From contig NC_044553.1 in assembly GCF_007565055.1 (NCBI RefSeq), positions 45,187,420-45,251,419 of the forward strand: 64,000 nucleotides of DNA. The letters are read 5' to 3'. The notes under the pieces are model-generated. The model ran no database searches. It worked only from the letters and a program-made list of their open reading frames with translations, and was not told where the DNA came from. The DNA is from Rhinopithecus roxellana. Lineage: Eukaryota; Chordata; Mammalia; Primates; Cercopithecidae. Both the position numbers and the translations under genes were made by a program. Shown piece after piece: positions 10,556 through 23,816 of the stretch (its first letter is position 1; each line of letters starts with the position of its first letter).

Positions 10556-13500
10556 AATGGTCCCGCTTGACCAAATGTAAGGATTATGTTTTAAACCTCA
10601 GATCATGTTATAATAGACTAAGAATATAAACTCTTTAATTCAACCAGTAAGTTCTCATCTACTGTCCATCAATGCCATTTGGTGTGGCAATATGCAAGCA
10701 AGCCCAGTCAGTACAAATGAAGCCACAAGCCGCTTGGAGACAGGAGCCAAGTCTTGCTCACAGTGCTGTATCACAGCCAGGCACGTGGAGGTGCTGGGAA
10801 TTGATGAGATGAAAGGTCCTGTCTCTAGCAGGCAGAGTTTCTACTTGCCTGATGGCAGTGGCTGTGGAAGGATCCGTTTTCTTCGGGGTCCTTGGGAATG
10901 TCTTTCCACCACTATACTTCCCCCACCCTGATCCAGGGTTCAAAGCTGTGTGGCTAGATCCTGCAAACCTGCCCTGCCCTGCCCTGTAATGGGTTCCCTC
11001 TTCCTTACCATTACTGCTTCTTGTGGATTCCAGCAGAGCAGCTTTCAGTCCACTGGCCCGCCTGCTACATTAGAGAAGTCACTTTAGAAATCAGTCTAAA
11101 GGTCATAGAGCAAATAAGCAAATCCTGGTATTGAGTTATTTTCAAGAGCCTCTCTTCCATATTATGCCTCAGCCACCTCCTTGTAAATTCCATTCAGAAG
11201 TTCAGAGGAGAGCAGTACAGTCATCATTTCCATATGTTGTCAGAAAAGACTCCTAGTCCCCTTCCCTCCCTTTCTGAATCAGTTTTCAAGGCCCTACAAG
11301 TACCTCAGTACTTTTCTTACCCACACTCACGGATCGACCTTGGTTAATGGATAGGTATCTTCCCCTTGAAGTGGATTCCATGTACTTTCTGTTGTCTTTT
11401 GTTACTTCTGTCTACACTGTTTTCTAGAAGCTACCATCATAGAGGGAGTCATTACAGGGTTAAGTAAGATTCTGAGCTTTGAACATGCATTTGAAGCACC
11501 TAGCTGTGTGCCACTGAGCAAATAAAAGCTTCCTGATACATTGTAGGCTACATAATAAATAATCTCTCATTTTCTGACCGCCTTCCTCCATTCATCCTTC
11601 TAATGTACTTTTTGGAAGCAGAGAGGCATTATAAAAACTTAAATATCAGAGTTTCTATAAAAGTTCCTCTAAAATTCCCCCTAGCTGCTTCTCCCCATCA
11701 AAATGTATCACTTTCTTCTTCTGCCTTCCCATTGCAGGTTTTCTTCTTCCTATAGTTTTCATATGATATTATAGTGATATTATATTATAGATGATGTTAT
11801 AGGGATTTATTTCTCTGTCTCTCACATAGGCTGGGAGCTCCCAAAGACCAGTACTTCCTGTTCATTAGGTAGTCTCGCGACGTAGTGCAATGCCCAACAC
11901 TGAGCACAGGACAATTTATCCTTGCTGAAAGTATGAATGAAGGAATGACAAAAGGGATCTGGGAAAGTGTGGATGCAGACACCAGTGAGCAGAGTGGGAA
12001 TAATTCCAAATGGGTAAGCTGGAGTTGAAAGAGGAGAGGAGTGGACAGTGAGAACTGGTTTTGCAGGGGCTTGAGACTGGGGGCTTTGTCACCTCTACTG
12101 ATGCCCTACCCCAAGGTCTGGAAGAAGACGAGATTCTAGTTTCTGTACTGCCACTTCTGATAGCCTCTCAAATCTCAGCTTCCATCAGCAAAACAGGGAT
12201 TAATCATATCTTTCACCAGGGCAGTGGTGGACTTTCAGTGGAACCATGTAACAAAGAAATTTCACAAATGCAAAGGATGTTGAGAAGAGGAAGCTAATTC
12301 TGAAGCTTAAATCGCTTGTTCAAGGGCGTGGAGTCAGCACACAGCTGGGACCAGAACCCAGGTGCCTGGACTCCTAGTCAAGAGCCCTCCCAACACATCG
12401 AGCTGTCCCTGTGGGAGCGCCAGAGTGGAGAACATTGAATTTTAAGAAATGCACAGGAATTCTTCATATGCTTGCACACAAAGCCCGTACTCATGTCCAG
12501 CTCCAAGGCAAGCCAACTGGATGCTAAGAAACAGGAAACAACCAAGCTATGAAGAAAACTGATCCAAGTGTTGAAAAGATAATTTGTCCAAAACCAGACC
12601 CCTGGTGAAGCTTCATTGTGCTATTTATTAGCTAAGGGTTAGGAGTACGTGGAAATGAAGGGTTGTTGGGACCATTAATAGAAGATCTTTATGGCCATTA
12701 CTGACTCAAATGTCAGGAATGAAGGGCCTTTACTTTCTAGAAACCCCAGCTTCTTTTATGGGGCAGTCTTTCTGGTATGAAATCAGTCAACTTTGGAAAA
12801 CTGTCTTTTTGTTTGAATTTTTGATGTGCAAATGACAGAGGGAGTAAGGAAAGAGGCAATACACAGGGCAGGGCTTGCATCTTCCCAGAGGGGCCAGCAG
12901 AGAGGCACATTTACCTTGACAGGTTCCCCTTCTGAGGCAACACCCTAGGGGTCCCCAGAGCCATTCATCCAGCAGCCCCGAGCCTCTGCGGGCAGGCTCT
13001 AGGCTTGGCAGAAGCCCTTCCTGGGACAGTTCCGTGCCAGAAAAAGAATTCTGCTTTCCCCCTGCAGGAGGAGAGAGGGTCTGGGGAAGAATGGAGCTGC
13101 AGCCCTCCAGTCCCAGAATTGCACAGGTCTTCAGTAAGATGACAACAGGCAACATAAGCTGGGCCTCTAGGACACGCCAAGCACAGAACTAAGAGCACTG
13201 CATACATGATGTGCTGTCATTTCGCAAAACCCAAAGCCTCAGCTCTCCATCTCTGAGATAAGGAGACCCTAGAGGGCCCCCCAATGCCTGTCTTGAGACC
13301 AGCTGTAGCACAAGCACTGGTGCTTTATGTTAAACATGTATGTGACATGTTTGGAAAGATACCAAGAAACAGTAATCACATTTGTTTCTGAGGACTGAGA
13401 CACAGGGATAAGGCATTGGAAGGAAATCTTCCAATATACATATACTTTTATTTACTTATTTATTTTAGAATTTTCAACCTAATGCATGCAGTAAACAATT

Positions 13501-14239
13501 TTAAAATAGCTAAAACAATTTACATTTAAAATAAGACAAACAACAAATATAGATTTCGGGGCCTACTGCAGTCAAATTGAATCAGAATATTCAGAGAGGA
13601 AATGGCGCAGCCATTTTTAATCTGTTCTCCAAAGTGGTTCTGATGCCAGATTCAAGAACCACTACCCTCAAGGACAACTATTCTGTCCTTACTCAGGACC
13701 CCTGTATTTTACAGATAAGAAAACTGAGCTGTGAGAGGAGCACTGACTAAGCCAAGTTATAGAGTTGCTGAGAAACAGAATAGCAAGTAAAATTCAGGTT
13801 TTCAATGCCAGATTTCCAAACTATGAAAACCCTCACCCTAACTTCACTGCAGCCCCGAGCATCTTTTTATTTCAATTCTACTTCTTGCCCCAGGTCCCCT
13901 GCCCTTCAAACCCTGCTTTCTTCAAGCTAATCTGGTAAACGGAGTGATGATGTGTTTAGTGGGTACTAATGGGCTAATGTACTCTAGTAAAAGATGCTTC
14001 ATGAAGCTTTCTGGAGCCATGTGCAATTAACAACTGTGTTTTACTTCTGTAAAGTAATATAGGGGATCCAGTAGGATAGCAGTTTTCCCAAAATTCTACC
14101 CCAGGAGGCAGAGGAGAAAAGGCATTGGACTTAAGTCCCAAGATCTGGATTTAAAGGTTTATCCTGTGGAAGTCATTTTGGCTCACTTTGTACATCTGTA
14201 AAATAAGGATATTAGACGGAATAATCTGAAAGGCCCCCA
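10556..14239. other. Intergenic DNA with scattered MIR remnants
   Basis: Mostly unique. MIR-like pieces lie at about 12295-12410 (-), 13690-13830 (-) and 14105-14230 (+), judged by GGGACCAGAACCCAGG, ACAGATAAGAAAACTGAG and TACATCTGTAAAATAAGG. A small CCCTG tandem is at 10970-10985. 10560-12290 and 12420-13690 hold nothing I can name. Confidence 0.6.
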
Positions 14240-14612
14240 GGTATGGTTTGAATGTACCCCTCAAAGCACATGTGTTGAAAATGGAATCCCCAAAGCAACA
14301 GTGTTGAGAAGTGAGATATTTAAGAGGCAATTAAGTCTTGAGGGCTCTGCCCTCATGAATGTATTAATGTTATCATGGGAGTGGGTTTGTTATAAAAGCA
14401 AGTTTAGCCCTCCCTTGCTGGCTTGCTCTTGGCCTCTCTTGCCCTTCTGCCTTCTGCCATGAGATGATGTGGCATGAAGGCCCTCACGAGATGCCGGTGC
14501 CATGCTCTTGGACTTCCCAGCCTTGAGAATAGTGAGCCAAATAAACTTCTATTGTTTATAACTCACCAGTCTTTGGTATTCTGCTATAGCAACACAAAAT
14601 GGACTAAGACAA
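14240..14612 (+). mobile_element. MaLR (MLT1/MST-type) solo LTR
   Basis: It starts TATGGTTTGAATGTACCCCT and ends ACACAAAATGGACTAAGAC. Inside it has the LTR poly(A) signal AATAAA (CCAAATAAACTTCTATTG, about 14537-14554). No proviral internal sequence is adjacent. Confidence 0.75.
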
Positions 14613-14758
14613 AACCTCAAAGACCCCCTTTACCTCTCAAAATTCTATCTATAATCCCTACCTAAATATTTCTTATCTGTTTGAATCTATATTTTTTAAG
14701 TGATAGGAAGATATAATTGTCCTTTTGGAAAACAGTTCCCAGTAACACTGAAAATTTT

Positions 14759-14866
14759 GTAGCTCTGAGCACTGGGAGCATGGTTTTAGCCATTTCAGAA
14801 TTGGGTGGGCAACAAAAAGAACTGTTCAGGGCAATTTCAGTTTTGATCAGAAGAAAGAAGAGTAGC
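14759..14866 (+). repeat. Local duplication, copy A (108 bp)
   Basis: It aligns without gaps to 16150-16257, with 89 of 108 bases identical by my count. The last 34 bases are identical. I do not recognise the unit as a known dispersed repeat. Confidence 0.85.
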
Positions 14867-15418
14867 AGTGACCAAACATAAGTTAAGGAAGAGAAAATAG
14901 CCTGTTAGAATTGGAGAGAATCCCAGCAAGGAACGCTGTATTTTAGCATGAACATGCCTGATCCCTCATGATTTCTGTTCCTGTAGAGGGAGGAAAGCAA
15001 GATATGTGTCAAAGAAAGGGATGGTCATTAAGAGATTTTCTATTTTTCATTTCCTTGCAGTCCCTACTATACAAACTGGGACAAGGAGCTTTGATTTAAG
15101 GTTTCTCCCCTACTAAAATGCATGAGAGAGATATTAAGTCTTATCAGCCGTATATCCTGAGTGTATATGAATTTTTCAAATCTTTTAATGAGCAGGTTTA
15201 AAAAAATTTATGGTGGTACAATATACATAACATAAAATTTACCATTTTAACAATTTTTGAGTGCATAGTTCTGTGGCGTTTAGCACGTTCACGCTGTTGT
15301 CACCATCATCTATCTCTAGAACTTTTTCATTTTCCCCATGTGAAACTCCATATTCATTCGTAACACTAACACTTACTCCCCCTCCCACTCACCCCTGGCT
15401 GCCACCATTCTGTTTTCT

Positions 15419-15720
15419 TTCTTTCTTTTTTTTTTTTTTTGAGACAGAGTCTCACTTTGTTGCCCAGGCTGGAGTGCAGTGGCACGATCTCGGCTCACTG
15501 CAAGCTCTGCCTCTCGGGTTCACGCCATTCTCCTGCCTCAGCCTCCGAGTAGCTGGGACTACAGGCGCGCACCACCACGCCCGGCTAATTTTCTGTATTT
15601 TTAGTAGAGACGGGGTTTCACCGTGTTAGCCAGGACGGTCTCGATCTCCTGACCTCGTGATCCACCCGCCTCGGCCTCCCAAAGTGCTGAGATTACAGGC
15701 GTGAGCCACCGCGCCCGGCT
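15419..15720 (-). mobile_element. AluY
   Basis: Reverse-oriented Alu with poly(T) start. A 9-bp target duplication with one mismatch is seen (CTGTTTTCT at 15410-15418, CTATTTTCT at 15721-15729). It lies inside the old L1M. Confidence 0.88.
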
Positions 15721-15989
15721 CTATTTTCTGTCTCTGTGAATTTGACTACTCTAGGCACCTCATACAAGCGGCATCTTATGTAAGTGGAGCCTCATATATA
15801 TAAATGAAATTCTATAATGTTTGTCTTTGTGTGACAGGCTTGTTTCATGTAGCATGTCTTAAAGGTTCTTTCATGTTGTAGCATGTGACAGGATTTCCTT
15901 CATTTTTAAGGCTGAAAAAATTTATGTGTTAATATGTTACATAGTATATAATAATATGCAATTGTGTATATATACGTATATAAAAACAA

Positions 15990-16150
15990 TTGTGTGTGTG
16001 GTGAATGTGTGGGGTGTGTGTTAGGTGTGTGTGGGGGGATATGTGTGGTGTGTGTGTGGGGGTGTGTGGGGTATATGGGGCTGTGTGGCTGTGTGTGTGT
16101 CTGGTGTGTGTGTGTGCATGGTGTGTGTGTGGTGTGTGTGTGTGTGTGTG
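15990..16150 (+). repeat. GT-rich microsatellite/minisatellite, about 160 bp
   Basis: Imperfect (GT)n with GTGGGG and GTATATGG variants. Long translations across it on either strand (Cys/Val/Trp or His/Thr/Pro rich) are artefacts of the repeat. Confidence 0.95.
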
Positions 16151-16257
16151 TAGCTCTGAGCACCAAAAGTATGGTTTTAGCCATGTCAGCATTAGGTGGG
16201 TGGCCAAGGGGACCATTCAGTGAAATTTCAGTTTTGATCAGAAGAAAGAAGAGTAGC
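16150..16257 (+). repeat. Local duplication, copy B (108 bp)
   Basis: Partner of 14759-14866. It starts exactly where the GT repeat ends and interrupts the L1M, which resumes at about 16265. It is therefore the acquired copy. Confidence 0.85.
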
Positions 16258-16420
16258 TTGAGACTCACTAAAAGAAAATGAGTATACCAGAAATTATGCA
16301 TATATGCAATTATACATATAAATGCCTGCCACATTTTGTTTATTCCTTCATCCATTGATGGACACTTTTGGCTATCATGAACATGATAGAAATACCTGTT
16401 CAAGTCCCAGCTACGAGCAG

Positions 16421-19400
16421 GTTTAGACAGGGATGAGTGAGAGGACCATATCTGGCAGGTTTGGGCACTGGGGACAAACTTGCCTCCTTCATGGTTGTAC
16501 ACAGCCTTCCCATGGAGCTGGGCCCCTGTGCTCATCACTTGAGATCATCTCGCCTCCTGATGCACTGTGAGCTGAGCCCCACACACTGGTGAGCCCTCCC
16601 TAGCGGGCAGCAACACCCCGCAGGCTTTCCTTTCCTCTCAGGAGGGCTGGAACTACACAATTTAGTGGCTCTGTGGAACACTTTTTCCTCACAAGCAGTG
16701 TGCCTTCCTGCCTCCTCAACAGAGGACCTGGATGCATGACTCAAACCCATGTAAATAAGCACGTCTCCCAAAGTGTCCATGACCTTCAAAATAGGAAAGA
16801 ATTGAATTGGAGGGTATGGGAAGCTCTCTCCTGGAGTAGGGCTTTAAAGGTTACCAAAACATTTCTGAACAGTGTGTTGAATAGGCAAGACTAAAAACTG
16901 TGGTTTAGTTTCCTGACAAGAATTCCTGACAGGCTTATTTATTATAGTCCTTGATATTGCTCAGGGTAAGTGGAAAAAAATGACAAGTGTTTCCAATATG
17001 TATGTGGCGTTTCGCATTACTTGTTATCTTTGAGAGGAAGAAAAGTGGAGGGAAAAAAAAGCTAAGTCAGAATCCTGGGTCATCACACCCCAAGCTGAGA
17101 CCTCAGGATTGGGTGGGTTTCCAGCGTGGGTTTATTTTTCTAGATTTTTAAAAGGTTATCAGTTGGTCTTGTGGGCAATTCTTGTATCTAGTTTGCAAGA
17201 ATAACAGTTTCTTGTGGGAATGAAACAGAACAAATAAGCAACAGAAGAATTGTTCTGAGCATTTTCCAGTTTTCTCTCTGCTGTCCTTTAGGCGGAGCTG
17301 ACTTGAGTTCAGCCCCTGCTTGGGAGAGGGCTCCTGCTTTCAGCATCTGGCCAGGGCAGCCCTGTTCCTCTTGCAGCTTTGGGGAGGGGAGAGGCCTTTG
17401 CAGAATGTTGTTCTTCCAGAGGCATTCTCATCACCCCCTGAGGACTGCTGTGGTTCCATTTAAATATTTAAAGCAGGCAAGTCATTTCTCTCCCAGGCCA
17501 AAAGCCACCATGTTCCTCAAGCTTGGTGACCATGATAATAATAAAAATCTTAATACAGCTAACATTTATATAGCATGAATTGGGAAAGCCCTCCTCTAAC
17601 TTAGTATTTATTTGCTAGCTGCACCAATTTATCCCTCACCGGTTCTTGCTATCTGTTCATTTAAACAAACGAGAGCCAGCCCAACATTTTGTGTCAAAAA
17701 AACTCTCTGTGTCTCAGTGATTCAGCAGGTGGAGCAGAGCTGACTGGGCACAGACATGTAATTTTTAAATGGTCATTATCCTTCCAGCCTCCTAGCATTC
17801 TCCTAATTACTGGCTCCAGTCCCACCATCTGAGTCTACCTTAATGTAGGTGTCCGCCTGCCTGGCTTCCACATAGAAACTGACCCCAAGGGAATGTGAAA
17901 TTTATAACCTCTTTGGGACTACAGCCTCCAGTAAATACCGATTTATTTATTCCTTTTCATCAATTGTTGTCATTTGTTTAAGCTCTTACAATGGGGGCTG
18001 TTAAGTACTTTATACGCATTCTTGTTCTACCCTCATGACAACAGTGTAGGCGCAGGTAATTTTATCGCCCCATTTTACAGGGGAGAAAATAGAGAATTTG
18101 GAAGGCTAATTAATTTTCCAAGGGCATATAGCTGGTAAGTGATGGAGCACTTTGGAATTCTGTTCCTTTGCCCATTTGAGGAGGCCTTGATGTTACCGAC
18201 AGGCCTCCCTTTCTGGAATTAGAGCATGTCAGATTGAAGCTTCAAAGACTAGACATGTGAGGGGTAGACACCCCCTTCACACACACACACACCCGTTCCC
18301 CAGCGTTGGCCTTACAAGCCCCTGTCCCCACCCACCTTGGCACACATAGCTCAGGGCTGGGAGCAGACGTTGTTGCAGGCTCTGAGAATGTTTGTGGGCA
18401 TCAAACCTCCCCCAGGGCCACCAGGGAGCATGAACTAATTGTATTAACAAGTGGCATCTGGATTTTATTCCATTTTACACGAATCCTGTGTTGTTTATGA
18501 ATGAACCTAACTCGGGAAATCGAGACTGGGGCCTCCACTGTTTAACAAACAGACCTTCCCCTTGGGTATGCCAAGCTCTGGCCAGCCAGAGAGCACTATA
18601 GGTTCTTGTTCCTTGCTACTCAGCTACCCCCAATGGCAGTCTTGAAAGCTGTCACTTTACATTTCCAACCAAGAGAAACTGGAGAAAGGTACTACATTAT
18701 TGGTCCATAAATTGGATGTAACTGCCTGGGATTAGAGAGAAAGAGGTCTTCACAGGGTCCTAGAATCCCCACATATGACTGCAGGTGGGGTAGGAGGGGT
18801 CTCTCCTCTTTCCACCTTGGGATTGCTTGAGCTGGTTTGATTTTCTCCTGTCTAGACACTAAAGCAGGAAACCAGAGGCACCTTTCTGAAAACACACTGG
18901 GGAAACCATGTTGTAGAAGAAATTGGGCAACTCAATAGACTTGATAACATCTATTTCTTGAGGAGAAGGACGGGGGCTGCTCTAGAGAAACAAACAAACA
19001 AAAAAAACAAGCAAGCCCAAAAGACCTTGAAACCATTAAGAGGTGTGCATACTCCAGCAGGAATGGGGGTAGGCTGTGCTGGTTTCAGGTTCCTCTTCGC
19101 TACATAGATAAATGGCCAAAGGAAACATTATCCCAGCCGTTTCACATCAAAGGCTAAATGGCAAGCTGGTCATCCTTTTAAGCTGGCCAATAACCAAGTG
19201 AAAATCAGACAGTGTACATGTTTAGGAAGAGGGCTTCATGCCGTTCCAGAGTGGACTTTCCCATGCTCTCACTCCCAGCTGGTCCCACGGAGGAGCAGTT
19301 GCTGTATAAGACATTCTGGGTGGCACAGACAGCGTGGCCAGGGCCATGGGCCAGATGATCGCTCTACAGAGGGTCTGAACAATGTGTTGAATGTACAGGC

Positions 19401-21069
19401 GACTGAAACTGGGAAGAAAGTCACAGCTGCATGCGTCCCTCTGGCCCCTAGCTGGCTTGAGGTATTCAGATGAGGTCTGGCCTCCAGGCAAGGAAGCCCC
19501 ACTGGATACCCGCAGGAAACTATACTAGAGTTAAGGCCTACATGAAGGCCTCAACACTGGGTGAGAAGTGAATTCTGATGTCTTGTAGACTGATGAGGAA
19601 ACGTCAAAGAGCATCCTGCTTTTGCTTTCTGTAGTTGTTTGGAGTTGTGTGTGTATATCATGTCTCAGACTAACTGAGGAAATATCATCCACCATGTTGC
19701 TTAATCCCCACACACCTCTGTGAAGCAGGTAGCACAGGAATGATCATCTTGATCCTACGGAGGAGGAAGTGGAGGCCCGTGGAAGTTAAGACATACATCT
19801 TGTAAATGATTGCTAAGGGACAATGGGTGAGGACTTCTGACTACACTTCTCACCCTCTGATACAACATGCTGAAATCACACTCTGCCACACTGCTAGTCA
19901 GCTGACGCCACAGGCAAAGTTGTCACTCTGGATTACCCACTAAGCAGACCTGGGAAAGGTAACACGTTACTCTTCCATAGCTCCTGTGTCTGTGTGTGGG
20001 AAGGAGGTACAGGGGGATGGCAAGGGAACCTGCTGACTATCGGTTATGAGTGACCTTAGACTACGTGGTTTACAAGGGTAGTAGCCATGTGTGGCTTGCT
20101 TTGTATTCCTAGCACCTGTGCCAGTGACTAGCAGAATAAACATTTGTGGAGGGAAGGCGGAGAGGGAGTGTGGAAGGGAGGTTCATTTCTTAGGACCAAT
20201 GGGTATGCAGTGTCAGCATTCCCTCATGAGGGAGGCAGCAGGGCCATAGAAGCAGCGTGGTAAGACCGTGTCGTATGTATTTTTCTAGCCCCATTCTGAT
20301 TTCATTAGTTTTCTATCTTCATTTTTTTAAAACTCTAACTTTTAATTCATGGGACTTTGTTTTTATCATTGTTCTTACCTTTTAAGCATTCTTGTGACCG
20401 ATTTTAGTATTTCTGAATTATTAGTCAACCAAAAGAAAAACTAAAATAAATGACTGTATAAATACATATAAGTGGCAATGGGCATTTCTGTTTTGGCTGT
20501 ACCTTCCCTCCTTCCCTGTAAAGAATGTTGCCAGTACAGAACTAGCGAAGTCTGCATTGAGATTTTTTTCCCTAGCCGTCTTGTATTCCTCCTCTTCACA
20601 CGTTCCTAAATCTACCCATTCTTTAACATGTATTCTGAGACCAGTTTCCTCCCGCCCCAGCTACTGTAAGCTCTTATTTCTTCTAACTCATGAGGCCGTT
20701 ATCAACCGTGAGCTCCTGCCCTCCCTCTCTATTGGAGTTCTGGGTGGGCAAGAGCATCGGGTGGAGAGCAAAAGAGAGCAGGCATTCCATATGTCCTGGC
20801 TCGTGGCAGGGGAATCTGTGGGAAGGCTCAGGACGAGGGCCTGACACAGCAAGGGGCTGTCCCCGAGCATGGGGGAGGCTACATGGCTCACAGCTTAGAG
20901 CAGGGCCCTGCCATCACCCCTCCCAGCTAATGCACACCATCAACTTCTCCATCAACTTCTACTTCATCAAGACAGAGATCAAAAGCCTCTAATGCACGGG
21001 CTCCACACACCACCCTCTACTTCTTAAGCCTTTGCTGCCTGTGCTCCTTCACTTTTCTCCCTTGTTTCT
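16421..21069. other. Intergenic DNA with two MIR remnants
   Basis: MIR-like segments are at about 17985-18165 (-) and 19690-19860 (-), recognised by CCCCATTTTACAGGGGAG and GTGGAGGCCCGTGGAAG with flanking similarity. A short CA tract is at 18278-18292 and a CAAA-rich tract at about 18988-19010. The remainder looks unique, with no coding evidence. Confidence 0.6.
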
Positions 21070-21910
21070 GGGGTGTTACCACCTGCAGAGCTTGCCTCCT
21101 ATTTCTCTGACTACAGCCTCCATTTCTTTCGCTGGGCTTTTTCTCCCTGGCCCTGGTTTTGATTTTATTCTCACCCTCTCTGGATCTGCAGCCATCACTT
21201 TTATGTTCATGCGAGAATCCGGTCCACCTGAGCCAAGTCTGAATCTCCTATGTCCAACTGCCTGCTTGAGATTTCTATCTGAATGTCCCTTCATCACCCC
21301 ACAATTTACATGTCAAAAGCCTGAAGTCAAGATCTCTCCCCAAAACTGCATTTCATGTTATAGCTTCTGTGGCAGTAGCATTACCATTTTCCTACTTGCC
21401 CTCGTTAATAAACTTTTTTCATTCTTTCATATTCATTCCTTAAGTTCCAGTGACTTCTCCAATGATTTCCTTCCCCTCCCTTCCCCGTAGCATTATGGCA
21501 TCCATAGTTTTATGGCAAACAAACTCTGTAATCAGTCTCTCTCTTTTCATCCACTTTGCTCCAGACCAGTATACTCCAACCACTGCTTCCATTACACTTC
21601 AACTCAAAGCCTACAAGTGTCTGTGTTTTCTATTACATTACTAGGGAACAGCTCTGGCTGACCTAAGACCCTCTGTAGTCCGACCAGTTGCCAGTATGCA
21701 GTGCCTGCTCTTGCCAGCCCATCTCTTCACTGTCATATTAAGTATGCTGAGCTTGGCCTCTCCTCTCTGCCTTTGTAGGTTATTCCTTTTATCAGAAATG
21801 TTTTTGCATGTCTATCGGATTCCCGATTCCTGCTATCTATACATGCAACAATGGCACCTTTCTAAAAGACTTTCAAATGATTACTTCATGTCCAGGCCTT
21901 TCTCATGTTC
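21070..21910 (-). repeat. L2 LINE remnant
   Basis: Pyrimidine-rich sequence matching reversed L2 3' sequence in phrasing (TCCAACTGCCTGCTTGAGAT, TCTGAATGTCCCTTCATC, GCCTTTGTAGGTTATTCC). Diverged, no open frame, boundaries approximate. Confidence 0.6.
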
Positions 21911-22764
21911 TTCCTGATGGCTCAATGGACAGGACATGAGGTGGAGTCTCAGAGAGTCCCGCATCTTCTATTTCAGAGTTCCATCTGGTGCCGCAGGGGC
22001 TGCATTCTCCCATGCTCCATCTGTTTCTCTGAAAGATAAGCTACTGGCAAACAGAGCAGTGAACCCCAGTCCACAGCAATGCGTCTCATCACCCAAGCGA
22101 GATCTGCTCTGGGGCTAAGACATTAGGTTTAGCTTTTGTCTCACTTGTTTGGAACTTGGGTGGAGATTCCAAAGGTTGGGAGGAAAGGTGGGGAGATGTG
22201 CGGTTCTAAAGGGTTGGAACCACTCCTCGAAAGCTCAACTCTGAGAACACACTGAGAGAAAACAAGCTCAATCTTGGTAGTAGTACAGTCACCACTTGCA
22301 GATTTCTTTTTACAGCTGCAAAAATACTTCATCAGGTTATCAGCCTTTGACTTCATTTCACTTTGGTAAATAAAAATAAAGCTACTGTGAAATGCCATCA
22401 GCAATGTGAGCTTGCGGTGTGTAGTCCACATTTGTGAAAACAGACCCTACAGACTCCTCTGCATTTGTTTTCATGGAGACTATTCTAAAGGAAACTTGTT
22501 ATTTCATATATTTCATACATGGTTATACTTACGTGCCAGCCAAACTACACGTGCACACAGATTTTAAACAGTGTTGGAAAACAAGGTTTTTGTTTACCTG
22601 AATACCATTTACCTTAATGAATTCTGTAAAAATACCCTTGTGGGCCTCTGCTCAGTTACCCAAGAGAGCAACACAGATGAAAAACCCAGCAGCTGAGGGA
22701 AGGACCCAAACAGACTCAGTATATGACACAAAGACTTACAAATACAGCCAAACAATCCCACGGA
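21911..22764. other. Unique DNA just past the ALDH1A2 poly(A) site
   Basis: No recognised repeat or gene. The 60 bp nearest the gene include the GT-rich downstream element proposed for 3' end formation. Confidence 0.55.
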
Positions 22765-22781
22765 GTACACAATATAAATGC

Positions 22782-22787
22782 TTTATT
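22782..22787 (-). terminator. ALDH1A2: Canonical AATAAA polyadenylation signal of ALDH1A2
   Basis: The minus strand reads AATAAA here (plus TTTATT). About 15-25 nt further on comes the expected cleavage zone, followed by a GT-rich stretch (minus strand of roughly 22715-22757, with repeated TTTG/TTGT), which fits a downstream element. An ATTAAA on the minus strand near 23601-23606 could act as a weaker alternative site. Confidence 0.75.
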
Positions 22788-23796
22788 GCTAGCACGGAGG
22801 TTTCTTTTTAAGTAAATTAAAAGAAATAAATCTTCATTTTCACATTTTATATTGCAGTCCAAAGGTAACTAGTTGGTTAGTGGCTATGTCCACTTGGACA
22901 CATGCTACAGGAGGAGGGTGGCATTCACATGGAAGCACTCAGAAATATGGCATCTGTCAGGGCTCATGGCATCGGGCTGCTGAATGCACTGTCATTTGTA
23001 AATAACAGCAAGTGGAGACTTTAAAACATCATGGATAGATAAGAGTTATAAATAGAAAACTGGTACGGTTAGGAAGCAGAAAATCGTTAAATACAGAAGG
23101 CTAGACATATGTTGCCCATATTCCACATACTCTAGGTTATGTTTGGTACTTTTAAATAAATGATCTGTATCTAGGTTAGAGACTGGATTGGATTTGACAG
23201 CTGGAAAGATAGAAGGAAAGGAAGCTAACACTTCCCACATCAAACTGGTGGAGTCACCGGAAAGCAGAAGAGTACGTGGTTGGGAAGAAAGGGAGGCGAG
23301 CCTGCTTTACTCCCCCGACACTGTAGGCCACGGCCTGCTCAGTGAGGTGCAAGAATGGTATGTGGATGAGCCCCTGGGTGTGACAGAGGAGCTCGGTGGA
23401 GCACAGCAGTCCTAGCACAGTGGAACTCGGCAAATGGAAAAGGAAACTCCTCGGCTTGGCCAGATATTCCAAGGTCACTTCCAATAGATGTAGGGCACAT
23501 TGGTACAGTATGACAGACTAAAATCACACCTGCAGCACTGGAATAGCAGGTATTGGTGTAGAGGTTAAGAAGAAGCTACAGATTCCAACTACAGAAATAA
23601 TTCATTTAATAGTAATTGTTGCCCAATATTAGAAACTGAATGATATCTGCACGGCATCCAGCATTATCAAACTCTTGGGCCTACCTGAATTGTTTTTTGG
23701 TTGGTTCTAAGAAAAATTTTGGAAAAGATCTTATCTAGCTATGAAAAACAACCCACCCCTTGCCTTATTCCAGAATAACTGAGAAGGAAGGAATCA

Positions 23797-23816
23797 AATA
23801 CACACACACACACACA
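23797..23816 (-). repeat. (CA)n tract in the 3' UTR, (UG)n in the mRNA
   Basis: About nine CA units followed by imperfect ACACAG units to about 23834. On the transcript strand this is a UG repeat. Confidence 0.9.

Larger units (their letters stand above)
15205..16420 (-). repeat. Ancient L1 (L1M 3' region), interrupted three times
   Basis: The common reverse L1M 3' sequence (AAAATTTACCATTTTAACAA, GTGAATTTGACTACTCTAGG, CATCCATTGATGGACACTTT) runs through here. It is split by an Alu (15419-15720), a GT-rich microsatellite (15990-16150) and duplication copy B (16150-16257). Confidence 0.8.

Noticed and set aside
15906..16538. Open frame of 210 codons on the minus strand, rich in His, Thr and Pro
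   Set aside because: It is the translation of the GT/CA microsatellite plus L1M flanks. No start context, homology or exon signals.
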